A DNA stretch of 64,000 nt from Parerythrobacter jejuensis (GTDB lineage Bacteria > Pseudomonadota > Alphaproteobacteria > Sphingomonadales > Sphingomonadaceae): contig NZ_BAAAZF010000001.1 of the NCBI RefSeq assembly GCF_039536765.1, positions 1,240,001 through 1,304,000 of the forward strand, written 5' to 3'. Below the pieces are notes generated by a model. The model saw only the letters and a program-made list of their open reading frames with translations, was not told the DNA's origin and searched no databases. A program made the translations under genes and the position numbers. Shown one piece after another: positions 10,443 to 18,566 of this stretch; position 1 is the first letter of the stretch; every line of letters begins with the position of its first letter.

Positions 10443-10673
10443 ATGAGCAATTCCAACAGCTTTCAAACTAATCAGTATGTGAAATGGAACTGGGGCAATG
10501 GCGAAGGGAAAGGCCAGATCCAGGAACGTTTCGAGCGTGAAGTCACGCGGACGCTTCAGGGCTCCGAAGTGACGAAGGATGGTGATGCCGACAATCCTGC
10601 TTACCTTATCAAGCAGGAAGACGGTGACGAAGTGCTGAAACGCGGTTCGGAGCTGGAGGCACAAGACACCTGA
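10443..10673 (+). CDS. DUF2945 / HVA1 TUDOR-like domain protein
   Basis: 76 aa. The text QYVKWNWGNGEGKGQIQERFEREVTRTLQGSEVTKDG and the ending NPAYLIKQEDGDEVLKRGSEL match the small DUF2945 family (also named hypervirulence-associated TUDOR domain), whose members are about 70 aa and are often in stress-induced gene sets. Biochemical function is not established. AAGGGAAC lies ahead of the ATG at 10443. The stop overlaps the next start (TGATG), so the two are translationally coupled. Confidence 0.85.
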   Translation: MSNSNSFQTNQYVKWNWGNGEGKGQIQERFEREVTRTLQGSEVTKDGDADNPAYLIKQEDGDEVLKRGSELEAQDT

Positions 10674-10864
10674 TGCCCGATGCGAAGTCCAAGGCGCAGC
10701 AACAAGCAGCAGGAGCGGCTCTTTCGGCCAAACGCGGCGAGACTGACAAAGCGGATCTCCGCGGCGCGTCCGAGCGAATGTTTGAGAGCATGTCCGAGGA
10801 AGAGCTTGAGGAGATGGCGTCGACCGATCCCAGCGAGCTTCCGGACACCGCCGACGATAGCTAG
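10673..10864 (+). CDS. DUF3008 family small protein
   Basis: 63 aa, highly charged. The sequence SKAQQQAAGAALSAKRGE followed by a MFESMSEEELEEMAST helix is the signature of the DUF3008 family, which is about 60 aa long and of unknown function, commonly found with other stress-associated small proteins. It overlaps the preceding gene by one base. Its TAG stop forms the palindrome CTAG with the stop of the convergent dipeptidase gene. Confidence 0.88.
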   Translation: MPDAKSKAQQQAAGAALSAKRGETDKADLRGASERMFESMSEEELEEMASTDPSELPDTADDS

Positions 10865-12120
10865 CGCGCCTCGCCAGCAGGGTATTCGTAGGGAGGCAGC
10901 TGTGCCAATTCTGCCTTGGCGGCTTCGGCTGCGCGCATGACCCGCATCATATTACGGAAGCTGATCTTCTCCAGATCGCTCTGTGTATACCCGCGCCGCG
11001 CAAGTTCGGTGAACAGAGCCGGGTAGCCGGAAACGTCTTCCAATCCAGGTGGCGCAAACGGAATGCCATCAAAGTCGCCACCAATGCCGATGGCATCTAT
11101 GCCCGCAATCTTGCGAACATGGTCGATATGGTCAGCCGTTTCCGCGATCGATGATTGGGGCAATGGATTGGTAGCGTCCCATTCCGCCAAAAGGCGCGTC
11201 ACTTCATCGGGCTGTCCCCGCCAAAGCGCTTCAAGCCGCGCTTTTTCGCCGGCGCGATTGGCGTTCCATTGCCGCGCTGGCTCGCTCAAAAACCCAGGCA
11301 CGAAGGTGACCATTATGATCCCTCCATTGGCCGGAAGCCGCGCCAGCACGCTGTCCGGAACGTTGCGTGCATGACCGTTGATTGCCCGCGCATTTGAATG
11401 GCTGAAGATCACCGGGGCACGCGCAATGTCGAGAGCGTCCATCATAACGGCTTCGCTAACATGGCTGAGGTCCACCAGCATTCCAATGCGATTCATCTCG
11501 CGAACCAGGTCCTTACCAAAACTGGTCAGACCGCCATGTTTGGGCGTGTCGGTCGAACTGTCGGCCCAGCTCAACGTTTTGGAATGCGTCAATGTCATGT
11601 AGCGGGCGCCCAAGGCATAGGTCTGGCGCAAGACCGCTAAGCTCGATCCGATGGAATGCCCTCCCTCCATACCCAAAAGGGAAGCGATGCGTCCTGCTGC
11701 CATCTCACGCTCAACATCATCGGCAGTGAGCGCAAGACCGAGATCGTTCGGATACCGTGCGATCAAACGCTTCGTAACGTCGATCTGCTCGATTGTGGCC
11801 TGGACGGCTTCCGGCTCGTCCAGCGACGCGCTGACATAGACCGACCACCATTGGGCACCAACCTTCCCCGCGCGCAGTCGTGCGAGGTCGGTATGCATCG
11901 CTCTGATATCGTTGGCTTCATCGCCTGTATCGGTCGTATCCTGAAAATCTAGGTCACCGATCACATTTCCATATCGCGCGCGCAGCTGGATCGGGACATC
12001 GTTGTGGCCATCCCAGACCGGAGCCGCCTCAAGCGCGGCGTCGGCAACCTCTTCGGGAGACTGCGCAAGCCCGGGCGATGCAACGCATAGTCCCGCAGCA
12101 ATCAGTGGCCAATATTTCAT
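10861..12120 (-). CDS. membrane dipeptidase, peptidase family M19
   Basis: 419 aa with a Sec signal peptide (MKYWPLIAAGLCVASPGLAQ). The M19 renal-dipeptidase fold is shown by the metal site VWDGHNDVP (His39, Asp41), the bridging GMEGGHSIG glutamate, the SHSNARAI and HARNVPD stretches with further histidines, and IGIGGDFDG near the C-terminus. These zinc enzymes cleave dipeptides, including some with D-residues, in the periplasm. Length is normal for the exported bacterial form. The gene is convergent with the DUF3008 gene and divergent from DoxX. Confidence 0.93.
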   Translation of the reverse strand: MKYWPLIAAGLCVASPGLAQSPEEVADAALEAAPVWDGHNDVPIQLRARYGNVIGDLDFQDTTDTGDEANDIRAMHTDLARLRAGKVGAQWWSVYVSASLDEPEAVQATIEQIDVTKRLIARYPNDLGLALTADDVEREMAAGRIASLLGMEGGHSIGSSLAVLRQTYALGARYMTLTHSKTLSWADSSTDTPKHGGLTSFGKDLVREMNRIGMLVDLSHVSEAVMMDALDIARAPVIFSHSNARAINGHARNVPDSVLARLPANGGIIMVTFVPGFLSEPARQWNANRAGEKARLEALWRGQPDEVTRLLAEWDATNPLPQSSIAETADHIDHVRKIAGIDAIGIGGDFDGIPFAPPGLEDVSGYPALFTELARRGYTQSDLEKISFRNMMRVMRAAEAAKAELAQLPPYEYPAGEAR

Positions 12121-12322
12121 CCGATATCTCCATCTGGAACGATTGCTCGCACCCTACCCTCAGGCATAGGAGGTGCAAGCGGGAAGGCTATGTTCAGATT
12201 CCGCTGCTGAGGGCCGTGGGATAACGCCAGTGTCTTGCATGGTGCCCCTTCGCAACTGGAGCCGAACCGTCAGGACGGGTAATCGAATTGACCGTCGGGG
12301 ATCGGAGCTTACGGTCAGAAGC

Positions 12323-12727
12323 ATGATCCGCACAGCATTCCGCTGGCTGCTGGCCTTTTTCTATGGCTATGCAGGTTGGCAACACCTCGCCAATCCTGAC
12401 TTCTTCATGGCAATCATGCCGCCATGGGTTCCCCAGCCGGACTTTGTTGTCTGGCTTACCGGGATTGCTGAATTGCTCGGTGCGGCAGCTCTGGTGCAGC
12501 CAGTCTCGAAGCCGCTCATGCGGGCCGCAGGGGTCGGGCTGGCATTATACGCGCTGTGCGTATGGCCTGCCAACATCCATCACTTCGCAATGGATATGGC
12601 GCGGGATGATGGAGGCCTGGGCCTTGGCTATCATATTCCGCGCATGATCGCGCAGCCGATTATCATCTGGCTGGCGTTGTGGGCGAGCGAAGCAACCAAT
12701 TGGCCCTTCGCCCGCCACACGAACTGA
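12323..12727 (+). CDS. DoxX-like membrane protein
   Basis: 134 aa with four hydrophobic segments. The N-terminal FRWLLAFFYGYAGWQHLANPDFF and TGIAELLGAAALVQP match the DoxX/SURF4-like quinone-associated membrane family. The ATG at 12323 begins the conserved part; an in-frame extension upstream carries no hydrophobic or conserved residues. Function of such small DoxX proteins is generally unknown; redox or membrane stress roles have been proposed for relatives. It is convergent with the SWIB gene, one base apart. Confidence 0.85.
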   Translation: MIRTAFRWLLAFFYGYAGWQHLANPDFFMAIMPPWVPQPDFVVWLTGIAELLGAAALVQPVSKPLMRAAGVGLALYALCVWPANIHHFAMDMARDDGGLGLGYHIPRMIAQPIIIWLALWASEATNWPFARHTN

Positions 12728-12728
12728 A

Positions 12729-12977
12729 TCAGCTAAGGTGCTTGGACACCGCAGCAGTCATCTTGAACATGGAGATCTGGTCTTTGCCAATCACGGCGCC
12801 AAGCTTGGCATCCGGATTGATCTGACGCTTGTCCTTGCTGTCCTGAAGGCTGTTTGCCTTGATGTATTCCCAGACCTTCGAGGTCACCTGGGCACGCGTC
12901 ATTGGGCCTTTGCCCACGACATTCTCCAGATCCGATGTAAGTGTCACAGGCTTTTGCAGTGCGTTGTTGCCAGCCAT
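12729..12977 (-). CDS. SWIB/MDM2 domain protein
   Basis: 82 aa, essentially a single SWIB domain: KPVTLTSDLENVVGKGPMTRAQVTSKVWEYIKANSLQDSKDKRQINPDAKLGAVIG. Stand-alone SWIB proteins occur in many alphaproteobacteria and chlamydiae; they are thought to act with chromosomal DNA or topology factors, but no firm role is known. A GGAAAGGA ribosome binding site is present. It follows the PEBP gene with a gap of about 20 bases on the same strand, so they are likely cotranscribed. Confidence 0.92.
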   Translation of the reverse strand: MAGNNALQKPVTLTSDLENVVGKGPMTRAQVTSKVWEYIKANSLQDSKDKRQINPDAKLGAVIGKDQISMFKMTAAVSKHLS

Positions 12978-12997
12978 GGTCCTATCCTTTCCTTAGT

Positions 12998-13582
12998 CTA
13001 TGCGAAATCGTTTTCGCCTTCTTCAACCCAGTCTTCCTCGTCGGAAGCCTGGTAGGTGGCGGTAAGTACCGCCGCGGCCATGACATGGCCTTCCATCGCT
13101 TTAAACAGCTGTTCGCGCGTCGCACCGGGCATCAATGTCATCGGCAGATCGAGCGCGTAAAGCTGAAATACAAATGTGTGGGGGTCATCATCCTTTGGCA
13201 GAGCAGGCAAAAGCCATTCGGAATTGCCCATACTGTTCTTACCGACCCTAGGCGGCGTTTCGCCCTCCAACAGCTTACCCCGCTGCGGAGCAAGGCCCCA
13301 GACCAGCCAATGGCAGGTTGGCCCTTCGCTACTGGCGTCTTCTACAATTACGACCAGCTCTTGCGCACCAGGAGGCGGCGCGGACCATTCCAGTGGAGGC
13401 GCAACCGCGTCCTCCTCGTCAGCAGTAAAACACGGATCGAGTTCTTCGCCACCCTCAAAGGCAGGGCTGGTCAATTTCAGACCGCCGCGCGCCATCGCTT
13501 TCTCTTGAGCCAGATGCACCAGGGCCAGCCCGGCATGGGCCGGTGTTCCGGTTGGTAAAGCATTGGCAAGCCAGTCAGCCAT
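12998..13582 (-). CDS. YbhB/YbcL family (phosphatidylethanolamine-binding/Raf kinase inhibitor-like) protein
   Basis: 194 aa. The PEBP fold is recognised from LTSPAFEGGEELDPCFTADEEDAVAPPLEWSAPPPGAQELVVIVEDASS, the WLVWGLAP loop and the TFVFQLYALD strand that line the anion pocket. No signal peptide is apparent, so it is probably cytoplasmic. Bacterial members have no agreed physiological function. It precedes the SWIB gene in the same direction. Confidence 0.9.
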   Translation of the reverse strand: MADWLANALPTGTPAHAGLALVHLAQEKAMARGGLKLTSPAFEGGEELDPCFTADEEDAVAPPLEWSAPPPGAQELVVIVEDASSEGPTCHWLVWGLAPQRGKLLEGETPPRVGKNSMGNSEWLLPALPKDDDPHTFVFQLYALDLPMTLMPGATREQLFKAMEGHVMAAAVLTATYQASDEEDWVEEGENDFA

Positions 13583-13791
13583 AGGTGCGATCTTCTCCTT
13601 CGTTCCCTCCCTGCTAGGCCCAATACGGGAGCTTGGCGAGAGAGCCTCCGGGCGCTTTTCCCCAGATTGCCACCTATTTGCGGCAAGAAGAGGGGTCCAA
13701 GGCCGGGGTTGCTCATAACATATTCAGCGATATGGGTGTTTCTGTCGCCTTTGGGAAAACTTGCTGGACAACGGCTCGGGAGCAGAGAATC

Positions 13792-15225
13792 ATGGATATT
13801 GGTCGCACTTCACTCGCAATCGCACTGGCAGGCGCACTCGTTGCCTGTGGCGGAGGCGGAAGCAGTGGAGGTGGCGGTGGAGCAACCGCAGGCGGTGGCG
13901 GAGGAGGCGGTACGTCTACGCCTGCCCAGTGCTCGCTTCGTGACCGGCAGGATTGGGCATTCGGCCAGATCGACGAATTCTACCTTTTCCCGAACCTGAT
14001 CGACCGCACGCCCAACCCGGCCAGCTTCAACGATCTGCAAGAATACATCAACGCGATCGTTGCCCCGGCCCGCGCGCAATCACGCGATCGCTTCTTCACT
14101 TTCATCACTTCAATCACCGAAGAAAACGCATTGATCAACTCGGGGTCGAGTGCCGGCTTCGGCATACGATTGGCCTACGATACATCTGCCGATCGCGTTT
14201 TCCTGTTGGAAGCTTTTGAAAATGGCCCGGCCTTCGCCCAAGGCTTCGATCGCGGCACGGAACTGCTGACCGTCAATGGACAGAGCGTCGCAAACCTGAT
14301 GGCATCGGGCGGACCGCAGGCTGTTATCGACCAGCTTGGCCCCAGCGACCCGGGTGTGACCAGGACATTCCGCATCCGCGATACAGCCGGGGTCGAACGT
14401 GACGTGTCTGTCACCAAAGCGGATTTCTCGCTCGATCCAATCTCGGATCGCTACGGGGTCGAAATCCTCAACGATGGCGGCAAGCAGGTCGGCTACATTA
14501 ACCTGCGCACCTTCATTGTCGATTCCGCCGGCCCGCAGCTGCGCGAAGCTGTCCGGCAATTCCGTGATCAGGGCATCACTGAAGTCATACTCGATTTCCG
14601 GTACAATGGCGGAGGCTTGGTATCTGTGGCCGAATTGCTGGGTGATCTGATGGCGGCTGACAAGGTCGGTGATGTGTTCAGCCGCACAACGTTCCGCGAT
14701 TCCTTAGCCAACAATAATGAAACGGATCTGTTCCGCGCCCAGTCCGAAGCTATCGCGGCTACCAAGATTGCCTTTATCGGACGCGGTGGCACAGCCTCGG
14801 CAAGCGAACTCGTCGCCAACAGCTTCATTCCTTATCTCGGCAACAACACCGCCCTGATCGGAGCCAATACTTTCGGCAAGCCAGTGGGTCAGATCGCACG
14901 AGACCGCGATGTTTGCGACGATCGCCTTCGCGTAGTCGCATTCCAGACTCAGAACCGGGACAATCAGGGCGAATACTTCACCGGCCTTGCCAGCGTATTC
15001 CCCCGCACCTGCCAGGCGGGTGACGACATCTTCACGCCCCTTGGCGATCCGAGCGAGGCCTCGATCAGCACTGCGCTTGATTTTCTCGCGGGGCGTCCTT
15101 GCAACGCCATTTCCGGGAGCGGCCAACAAGGTACGCAAAGCGTTCGTGTAACTGGCCCGCGGCAGGAGCTCCTGCAACCGGAACAGCCGAGCGCAGCGCA
15201 ATACCGGATCCCGGGGCTGTTCTGA
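13792..15225 (+). CDS. S41 family C-terminal processing-type peptidase, lipoprotein
   Basis: 477 aa. The signal sequence ends at a lipobox LVAC with Cys19 followed by a long Gly/Ser run, so the enzyme is probably a lipoprotein facing the periplasm. A PDZ-like region is followed by the S41 core: strand EVILDFRYNGGG, the nucleophile loop GRGGTASASELVANSF and the lysine loop NTFGKPVGQ, giving the Ser-Lys dyad. The start at 13792 is chosen because it gives the lipoprotein signal; upstream codons add no such sequence. An internal Cys-rich tail is present. A second S41 gene lies at 53.4 kb. Confidence 0.9.
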   Translation: MDIGRTSLAIALAGALVACGGGGSSGGGGGATAGGGGGGGTSTPAQCSLRDRQDWAFGQIDEFYLFPNLIDRTPNPASFNDLQEYINAIVAPARAQSRDRFFTFITSITEENALINSGSSAGFGIRLAYDTSADRVFLLEAFENGPAFAQGFDRGTELLTVNGQSVANLMASGGPQAVIDQLGPSDPGVTRTFRIRDTAGVERDVSVTKADFSLDPISDRYGVEILNDGGKQVGYINLRTFIVDSAGPQLREAVRQFRDQGITEVILDFRYNGGGLVSVAELLGDLMAADKVGDVFSRTTFRDSLANNNETDLFRAQSEAIAATKIAFIGRGGTASASELVANSFIPYLGNNTALIGANTFGKPVGQIARDRDVCDDRLRVVAFQTQNRDNQGEYFTGLASVFPRTCQAGDDIFTPLGDPSEASISTALDFLAGRPCNAISGSGQQGTQSVRVTGPRQELLQPEQPSAAQYRIPGLF

Positions 15226-15243
15226 CGGTAACGCCTTCGGGTC

Positions 15244-15657
15244 TCAGGGGCAGGACAACGTCATTGCGGTGTCGATGACCATGTCGGAATTGGCCGGTTT
15301 TGCAATGAGAGTGGCATCGAGCTGGCGGACCATCTCGTTCTGGCGGTCGAGATCGCCGGAATGAAGGATGTAGGGGATACCGCGCTGTTGAAGCTCGTTT
15401 GCGATCGGAATGCAGGTCTCCCCATCCTTTAGAGTTACGTCGAGCACCGCACAGCTCAATTCATGAGTCTCAAGGTGGCCGAAAGCTTGCGCCAAGCTCA
15501 TCGCACCCAGCGCCGTGCATCCACGCTCTTCTGATGCGAATTCCAGATCCATCAGGATCAGCGGTTCGTCATCCAGTAAGAGAATCGTGCAGGAAATCAG
15601 AATTATCCGTCTTGCAGAGGTATGGTGATCAGCGAGTGCAGCCCGCTCGGGTTCCAT
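15244..15657 (-). CDS. stand-alone receiver (response regulator), start uncertain
   Basis: Single receiver domain partnered with the LOV kinase. The domain begins TILLLDDEPLILMDLEF with the acidic pair, has the phosphoacceptor strand CAVLDVTLKDGE and the conserved lysine in IAKPAN. No output domain follows. The domain text begins at about 15597, yet the only standard start codon nearby is the ATG at 15657, which lies 55 bases inside the kinase gene in another frame. Between them the frame holds ATA, ATT and CTG codons only. Either the long start is used or translation begins at ATT or CTG at the kinase stop. Stand-alone receivers beside HWE kinases act as phosphate sinks or feed the PhyR stress pathway. 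Confidence 0.8.
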   Translation of the reverse strand: MEPERAALADHHTSARRIILISCTILLLDDEPLILMDLEFASEERGCTALGAMSLAQAFGHLETHELSCAVLDVTLKDGETCIPIANELQQRGIPYILHSGDLDRQNEMVRQLDATLIAKPANSDMVIDTAMTLSCP

Positions 15658-16676
15658 TCCCGGTTGATTGTTCCGGACGATGTGCGCAGCAAACGGTCCA
15701 GAATGGAAGAGCCGGCACCAAGTTCCTGGGGAGGCCCGTCTAGCTGCGGGCCGCCTGTCTCTTTCCATTCGACCAGCAGATCACCCTTGTCCGACGCATA
15801 CCAGTCAACGAGGACCTGCCCGCTCACATCGCCAGACCATGCCCCATGCTTGCTAGCATTGGCGGCCAGCTCATGGAGGATCAAACCGACCATGGAGATG
15901 ATGGAGAAAGGAACTTTGAGATCACTGCCTTTCATCAGGATGCGGGCATCCTGCTTGTAAGGCTCTAGGATTGCATGGATTGCAGGCCCGATCTCGATCG
16001 AGCCCGATGATGCTTCGTCGAGAGTGGTTTCGTAGGCGCGGCCCAGAGCCTGAATGCGCGCATTGATCTCCGCCGCTTCTTCCTGAACGCCCCGGACACG
16101 GCCGGTCACATTCACAATCCCGGAGATGACGGCAAACATGTTCTTCATCCGGTGCGACAGCTCGCGCGCCATTTCGCGGGCATGTCGCTCCTCTTCTCGC
16201 GCAGCACGAACATCGGAGACATCCCACTGGCTGCCGAAGAAATAGATCAGCTTGTCGTTGTCATCATAGATCGGGCCCAGGTGCAGCGCATTCCAGAATG
16301 TGCTGCCGTCCTTGCGATAGTTGAGGAGTTCGACCACGACGACATCTTCATTCGCGATGGCCTCGCGCATGCGGTCAACGGGTTCCTTCTTGGTCCGGGG
16401 GCCTTGCAGGAAACGACAATTGCGGCCGACAATTTCCTCTTCATCGTAACCGGTAAGTTCGCGGAACGCGCGGTTGGCAAAGACAATCGGCAAGTCCGGC
16501 TGATTGGGGTCGCACAGGCAGATCGCCATTCGCGTTTGTGCCATTGCCTGTTCGAACAGAACACCGGATGCGCCTGTGAAATGCTTGTCAGGATGGCCTT
16601 CGCGGAAACGCTCCGGGCTATCATCATATCTCAACGAAGCGCTCTGCGAAGAGCGATCACGGTTATTCTCGTCCAT
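15603..16676 (-). CDS. LOV-domain HWE-family sensor histidine kinase (blue-light photoreceptor)
   Basis: 357 aa, soluble, no membrane segment. Residues about 35-160 form a LOV domain with the flavin-adduct motif GRNCRFLQG (Cys87), the two FMN-binding asparagines (NYRKDG Asn119, FWNALHL Asn129) and the signalling glutamine in [10 protein letters not shown] (Gln150), so the photochemistry set is complete. The kinase part is HWE type: phosphoacceptor ELSHRMKN (His175), [12 protein letters not shown] and VEWKETGG. Length and order match the soluble LOV-HWE kinases of Erythrobacter litoralis. The ATG at 16676 is chosen; upstream in-frame codons give unconserved text. The receiver gene follows with its domain beginning at the kinase stop. 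Confidence 0.93.
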   Translation of the reverse strand: MDENNRDRSSQSASLRYDDSPERFREGHPDKHFTGASGVLFEQAMAQTRMAICLCDPNQPDLPIVFANRAFRELTGYDEEEIVGRNCRFLQGPRTKKEPVDRMREAIANEDVVVVELLNYRKDGSTFWNALHLGPIYDDNDKLIYFFGSQWDVSDVRAAREEERHAREMARELSHRMKNMFAVISGIVNVTGRVRGVQEEAAEINARIQALGRAYETTLDEASSGSIEIGPAIHAILEPYKQDARILMKGSDLKVPFSIISMVGLILHELAANASKHGAWSGDVSGQVLVDWYASDKGDLLVEWKETGGPQLDGPPQELGAGSSILDRLLRTSSGTINREWNPSGLHSLITIPLQDG

Positions 16677-16855
16677 CTCTGTTTTCTGTTCTCTGGCGCG
16701 GCCCCGCTCGAGTGCGCACAAAATCTGTCTGCTATAAATATAAGTGGCACGAAAGCGTTCCGGTATACCTCCGAAAGACTGTAGTGTGGGACAGATTGGC
16801 AGCGGCATTGACGGGCGGCGATCCGAGGCTAGTCTCTCTAAGAAGGAGTTTCCGA

Positions 16856-17200
16856 ATGGACCAAAAGCGCTATCGGACCTTTGCTGATTTCTGGCCGTTC
16901 TATTTGCGTGAGCATAGCATGCCGGAAACACGGGCGCTCCACTATCTGGGCACGTCGATTGTCGTCGCTATCGCTGTTCTCGCTTTACTGTCGCAATCTT
17001 GGTGGCTGCTACTCGCACTGCCTTTGGCGGGATATTTCTTCGCCTGGGTGGCCCATTTCGGAGTGGAGAAAAACCGGCCGGCAACCTTCAGTTACCCTCT
17101 CTGGAGCCTGGCAGCAGATTTCAAGATGTGGGGCCTGTGGTTGATGGGGAAACTGGGGCCGGAACTGGACAAGGCCGGGGTCATCAAACCCCCAGATTGA
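16856..17200 (+). CDS. Mpo1-like/DUF962 membrane protein
   Basis: 114 aa with two close hydrophobic segments (about 29-47 and 49-68). The pattern [27 protein letters not shown] and [32 protein letters not shown] is that of the DUF962 family, related to yeast Mpo1, an iron-dependent 2-hydroxy fatty acid dioxygenase; the histidines HYLGT and AHFGVEKN are candidate metal ligands. An AGAAGGAG site sets the ATG at 16856. Divergent from the LOV kinase and convergent with the fasciclin gene across a strong terminator. Confidence 0.88.
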   Translation: MDQKRYRTFADFWPFYLREHSMPETRALHYLGTSIVVAIAVLALLSQSWWLLLALPLAGYFFAWVAHFGVEKNRPATFSYPLWSLAADFKMWGLWLMGKLGPELDKAGVIKPPD

Positions 17201-17202
17201 AG

Positions 17203-17228
17203 AAGGGGCGCCCGCAAAGGCGCCCCTT
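17203..17228. terminator. bidirectional intrinsic terminator hairpin
   Basis: Perfect 10-base arms (17203-17212 and 17219-17228) around a six-base loop CGCAAA, flanked by A and T bases on either side. It sits between the convergent DUF962 and fasciclin genes and could stop both transcripts. Confidence 0.8.
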
Positions 17229-17253
17229 TCCAATTCACATGTGATATGGCCGC

Positions 17254-17838
17254 TTAGCCCGGCATAACAACCGTATCGATCGCGTGAATGATACCATTGG
17301 AGGCCTTCACGTCGGTTGCCGTCACCGTCGAAGTGCCGCCCGCAGCATCCGTCAAAACGACATTGCCATCAACGATGGAAGCAGTAAGCGCACCACCATT
17401 TACGGTCGTGATTTCGAAGCTACCGTTATTGCTTTCGATCGCACTGGTGAGCGTCGCAGCATCAGTTGCGCCTGACACCACGTGGTACGTAAGGATGCCG
17501 GTCAGCTGTTCCTTGCCTTCCGGCGCGGTCAGGCTTTCCAAAGTGCCTTCCGGCAGTTTGGCAAAGGCAGCGTTGGTCGGCGCGAAAACGGTGAACGGCC
17601 CTTCGCCAGACAGTGTCTCACCCAGCTCGGCAGCTGTCACTGCGGTAACAAGGGTCGAGAAATCGTCGTTACCCTGGGCAACGGCGACAATTGTGCCGGG
17701 CTCTTCAGCAGCTGCGGTTGTGCCATCAGCCATGGCGTCTTCGGTGTCGCCGTCGGCAGGTGCACCACAAGCGACAAGCGCAAGCGCGCTGGCGGTGGCG
17801 ACGAAGGAGGCTTTGACGGAATTGAACGAGAGTTTCAT
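17254..17838 (-). CDS. fasciclin (FAS1) domain lipoprotein
   Basis: 194 aa. Signal peptide with lipobox LVAC, then an Ala/Asp/Gly linker and one FAS1 domain from about residue 48: TIVAVAQGNDDFSTLVTAV, the H1-type GPFTVFAPTNAAFAKLP and the closing NGIIHAIDTVVMP. Secreted FAS1 proteins mediate adhesion or matrix contact and are often stress-induced in alphaproteobacteria. The ATG at 17838 gives the signal peptide; longer frames upstream overlap the promoter. A perfect EcfG-type promoter stands about 80 bases upstream, pointing to control by the general stress response. Confidence 0.92.
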   Translation of the reverse strand: MKLSFNSVKASFVATASALALVACGAPADGDTEDAMADGTTAAAEEPGTIVAVAQGNDDFSTLVTAVTAAELGETLSGEGPFTVFAPTNAAFAKLPEGTLESLTAPEGKEQLTGILTYHVVSGATDAATLTSAIESNNGSFEITTVNGGALTASIVDGNVVLTDAAGGTSTVTATDVKASNGIIHAIDTVVMPG

Positions 17839-17918
17839 AAGTCTGGGTATCCTTGGATTGAACGATAACGGGTTGGGGGACCCGCCAGAGCAGATTTCAT
17901 TCCGCTCCTCGCGCCACC

Positions 17919-17943
17919 AACGGACGCAACCGGACAGCGTTCC
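17919..17943 (-). promoter_or_regulatory. EcfG-type promoter, perfect consensus, for the fasciclin gene
   Basis: On the minus strand GGAAC (17943-17939), 16-base spacer, CGTT (17922-17919). This matches the alphaproteobacterial general-stress sigma factor consensus exactly. It leaves a leader of roughly 70-75 nt before the ATG at 17838. Confidence 0.65.
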
Positions 17944-17984
17944 AAAATTTTTGCCCCTGCACCGGAAACGCAGCACCGGGCAGC

Positions 17985-18566
17985 TTACCAGTGACCTGTG
18001 CCAGGTGATCCCTTGAGAGGTCCCTTGATCCGATCCGTGACCCAGCCACCATAGAGCCCGCCGGGCTGCGGTCGCACCCGCTCTTCCCCAGCGAAGCACG
18101 CAACCTTGGCCGGATAAAAGGCAATCCACCCAGCGATTTCGGCGTACCCTTCCGGTAAGTCGTCAAATGGATCGGGATACATCCATGCCGCCCCATGGAG
18201 TGTCGGGCCGTCGGGCACAGCCAGATCAAATTCGACCGCGACGCCTTTCCATTCACACACCGAAAGTCGTCCGTTGGGTATCAGCCAATCGCGCTGCACA
18301 TCATCAGGCGGGAAATACGGGCATGGAGCACCCGCAGTTTCCTTCAATTCGAGCGCTCGGCTACTCCGCGCGATGAAAGTCTCTTCAAACCGTACCGTGA
18401 GCTCTATGGGTGCGAGTTGAAGAATAGGCGGACGCGGGTAGTCCCAAACGGATTCTTCCCCTTGCCCCACAGGTTCAAGATCCGAAGGCCGGAAACCGGC
18501 ATCCCAACTTTCCCGATGCGGCTTAACCTGCTCCAGCAATTGCCGCTTGTCAGGCAGGCCCTTCAT
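17985..18566 (-). CDS. DUF427 domain protein
   Basis: 193 aa. The DUF427 beta-tent fold is visible as TFIARSSRALELKETAGAPCPYFPPDDV and RLSVCEWKGVAVEFDLAVPDG, with the family's CxW pair (CEWKG) and AWMYPDPFDD...GWIAFYPAKVACF. Function is unknown; relatives are scattered in oxidative metabolism neighbourhoods. The ATG overlaps the stop of the upstream lipoprotein gene (ATGA), making it the third gene of a coupled operon GFA-lipoprotein-DUF427. Confidence 0.9.
   Translation of the reverse strand: MKGLPDKRQLLEQVKPHRESWDAGFRPSDLEPVGQGEESVWDYPRPPILQLAPIELTVRFEETFIARSSRALELKETAGAPCPYFPPDDVQRDWLIPNGRLSVCEWKGVAVEFDLAVPDGPTLHGAAWMYPDPFDDLPEGYAEIAGWIAFYPAKVACFAGEERVRPQPGGLYGGWVTDRIKGPLKGSPGTGHW

Noticed and set aside
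16740-16770. Possible EcfG promoter before the LOV kinase (GGAAC on the minus strand)
   Set aside because: No CGTT or GTT at 16-17 bases from the GGAAC; only the -35 half is present.
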